A DNA stretch of 64,000 nt from Ascaris suum (Eukaryota; Nematoda; Chromadorea; Rhabditida; Ascarididae): the NCBI GenBank assembly GCA_013433145.1, contig CM024175.1, positions 620,001-684,000 of the forward strand, read 5' to 3'. The notes under the pieces are model-generated. The model made no database searches and had not been told where the DNA came from. It saw only the letters and a list, made by a program, of their open reading frames with translations. Each line of letters opens with the position of its first letter. Position 1 is the stretch's first letter. A program made the translations under genes and the position numbers. Below are positions 62,190-64,000 of this stretch, one piece after another.

Positions 62190-62390
62190 TTAATGCAAAG
62201 GCACTATCGCTTGCGCAAACCGTCTAGAAAGGTGTTCTTTTACCCGTAGCTCGGTCGGCGTTCCTAAAATATCGATAGGAGTGGATGAGAAACTAATTGG
62301 TATTAATGAAGAACCTGCCCAAGCAAAATGCACCTCTAAGTGTTTGCAACTCTTTTCTGATGGATCAGCGAGAGAAACGGTATAGGAAAT
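62190..62390 (-). CDS. Candidate terminal exon without ATG
   Basis: After an acceptor-like GCATCGTAG the minus strand is open for 66 codons to a TAA. It encodes ISYTVSLADPSEKSCKHLEV, then HFAWAGSSLIPISFSSTPID and LRVKEHLSRRFAQAIVPLH. There is no Met, so it would be missed by start-to-stop searches. The balanced composition and the terminal stop suggest a 3' exon. Its partners and function are unknown. Confidence 0.35.
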   Translation of the reverse strand: MSYTVSLADPSEKSCKHLEVHFAWAGSSLIPISFSSTPIDILGTPTELRVKEHLSRRFAQAIVPLH

Positions 62391-62551
62391 CTACGATGCT
62401 CAAGACAAAACGGCGCAAAATAAAAACACCACAGTTATAATGTCATATCTGAATTAAATGAGGGGAAAGTGTATCAGAAGAACTGTTGTGATACGTGCAT
62501 TTATAGCAACTTCGATGAGAATAATTAGTTTCAATACTACCAACAAACAAT

Positions 62552-62620
62552 AATGAACAATAATAGTGATAGTAATAATAATGATAAAAATGATAATAAC
62601 AATAATAAAATAATTAAATA
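62552..62620 (+). repeat. Imperfect AAT/AAC microsatellite
   Basis: A run of AAT, AAC and GAT triplets such as AGTAATAATAATGATAAAAA. It has no coding value even though both strands stay open through it. Confidence 0.8.
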
Positions 62621-63093
62621 TGCAAAGCAAGGCATTCATGTTTCACCTCACTCAGCTGCTGGGATAAGTCTTCGAGAAGAGCCTTTGTGTTCCGGTGTAA
62701 ACCAACCGGCTGTAAAATATATGCAATTTTTTGGCACTTACAAATCCTCAAATTTTCTTCGATGATGGGCTGGACCACTACGAAGAGCTATCAATCACGG
62801 ACCAATTTCTTTCCCCGCCATTCATCACTCGAAAAGGATGGGTCTTGGATCGCAACCCTAATTACGAGATGAGATACAGACGAGTTAGGGAAACGGTGCA
62901 AAAAAAGGAGAAAAGCCAACAAAATTAGAAAGTATTTCGCATCCAAATTTCTCCCCCACGATCGATAGCCAGTTAAAATCGGAAGTTGGTGAGAATGTTA
63001 AGAGGACGCATATTTCTACATACGTCACAATGCAAATAGTCGGATTTTACTAAAATAAAGAGAAATATTTAAGAAGAAAAAAAGACAACATAC

Positions 63094-63288
63094 TCATTCC
63101 CAGCTGTCAGATAATCAAAATCTGACGGAACGGCAAGAATCAAGCGAACTCTTGGCCGTTCTGGTGTAAGCTTTGGCGGTTTGAAAATATACTCGGTATT
63201 TTCGAGAAGAAAACGACCACCTTTCTTTGGGAACATCTTATAGAAAATGCCATTGTTTGATTGCTGCAATATTGGCACGATTACGTCT
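63094..63288 (-). CDS. Candidate coding exon, possible GT31-like glycosyltransferase
   Basis: Acceptor TATTTCTTTAACAG and donor AATGA|GTATGT bound a 195-nt exon with phase-1 start and phase-2 end. It encodes VIVPILQQSNNGIFYKMFP and, near its end, RPRVRLILAVPSDFDYLTAG. The latter is loosely like the start of the galactosyltransferase (GT31) domain, where a hydrophobic strand precedes the R-x-x-x-R-x-T-W motif, but that motif would be in the next exon and was not found. Splice sites and composition make it a likely real exon; the family is a guess. Confidence 0.45.
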
Positions 63289-63739
63289 CTGTTAAAGAAA
63301 TATATCATAAACCGATGGTAATAAGAGTGGGGAAACGCAACAAATACTGAAAAGGGTCTCTCCTAAAATGTATATTGTCGTTCGGGGCAAGTCACTTATT
63401 ATTCCACCTGCCCGTTTGCATTTGCTACGCTCTCTCTTCCTAAAAAAAGCGCCTACATCGTTCATTTTTCTAATCGCCATCTATAAGAGTGAGACATGAA
63501 CGTAAGATCTTTGAAAACAAGTTGAAGCGATAGATTCGAAAAATTCAACCGCTTTTTTTATTTCAGCGTAATAAATTTTTGACAAAGGTCAATAAATCTT
63601 ATCGACAGGTCGATGAAGATTGTTTACGAAAGGGTATAAAACACGGGAAAACTCTTATAATAAGGTCATGCAAGGAATTTCGGCAGAGAAGAACCAGCAG
63701 AACAAAGCATTGAAAGATTGCTAACATCGGACAACATAC

Positions 63740-63883
63740 TTTGCGAACAAGATGTAACAAATGACCGACCTCATCGTATGAGAAGAAAAATGATTTCTTT
63801 GGGAGTGCTTCTAGCTGCTTTTTACCGTCTTCAGGTTGTTGCAGCTTAAATTCGATCACTGCGAGTTGAGGTACAAATATCAT
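63740..63883 (-). CDS. Candidate coding exon, function unknown
   Basis: The minus strand reads VIEFKLQQPEDGKKQLEALP and KKSFFFSYDEVGHLLHLVRK to a donor CGCAAA|GTATGT. The left border may be an acceptor (CTCAACTCGCAG) rather than the ATG at 63883. Its phase does not match the exon at 63.1 kb, so at least one exon would be needed between them. Confidence 0.3.
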
Positions 63884-64000
63884 TCCTGTGCCATAGCGAT
63901 GGTTTACTCCTTATCACTAGCAACCAGAATCTGCAAAATATAGTGATCCTGCGACACAATGCAAACATCAAATCACGAACAACACATCTCTGGTGACGGA

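Noticed and set aside
1..64000. tRNA, rRNA, CRISPR or operon signals
   Set aside because: No cloverleaf with A and B boxes, no rRNA motif and no regularly spaced repeats were seen. Gene spacing of kilobases argues against operons.

Overview
The window looks like nuclear DNA of a nematode, most likely a clade V strongylid such as a hookworm. This is inferred from three things: small genes split by introns with TTTTCAG-type 3' splice sites, similar acceptors 12-42 nt ahead of several start codons (the spacing expected for spliced-leader addition), and a decayed RTE-type retrotransposon whose endonuclease starts with a TYNAR motif common in such worms. There are no operons, tRNA, rRNA or CRISPR features that I can support.

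The main content, from 1.2 to 51.2 kb, is a dispersed family of nine small two-exon genes. The paralogues were found by joining exons, because neither exon alone makes a convincing gene. In every member exon 1 codes for a signal peptide and a short propeptide, the intron is in phase 2, and exon 2 opens with an R-x-K-R type cleavage site followed by a Tyr/Gly/Asn-rich peptide of 44-58 residues with the core YFYGxYGGGxxNNYGGTNIG. Genes 1 (+) and 2 (-) form a convergent pair. Gene 3 (13.8 kb, -) and gene 4 (20.8 kb, -) stand alone. Genes 5-8 (28.2, 35.4, 38.9 and 45.5 kb, all -) are recent tandem copies that share upstream and 3' sequence. Gene 9 (50.4 kb, +) is a divergent cousin. Gene 7 has lost its stop codon and gene 8 carries a one-base deletion, so the array is evolving by duplication and decay.

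Six of the eight intact precursors have Gln immediately after the cleavage site, and most end in Gly just before the stop. If processed like peptide hormones, they would give pyroglutamyl, C-terminally amidated Gly/Tyr/Asn-rich secreted peptides. The function is unknown. The Gly/Tyr-rich NLP and caenacin antimicrobial peptides of C. elegans, also encoded in clusters, are the closest analogy I can name, but the core motif here is different.

The right end (52-64 kb) holds exons of conventional genes on the minus strand. One exon carries a zinc-protease HELGH motif and may belong, with two exons at 52.0-52.6 kb, to a YIL108W-like metalloproteinase gene. An RTE-type non-LTR retrotransposon (about 53.8-56.7 kb, broken by frameshifts) lies between them. 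Two short rearranged derivatives of the same element lie at 23-24 kb. Further candidate exons at 58.2, 59.0, 62.2, 63.1 and 63.7 kb are not assigned. Most of the remaining sequence is intergenic DNA in which I see no gene.
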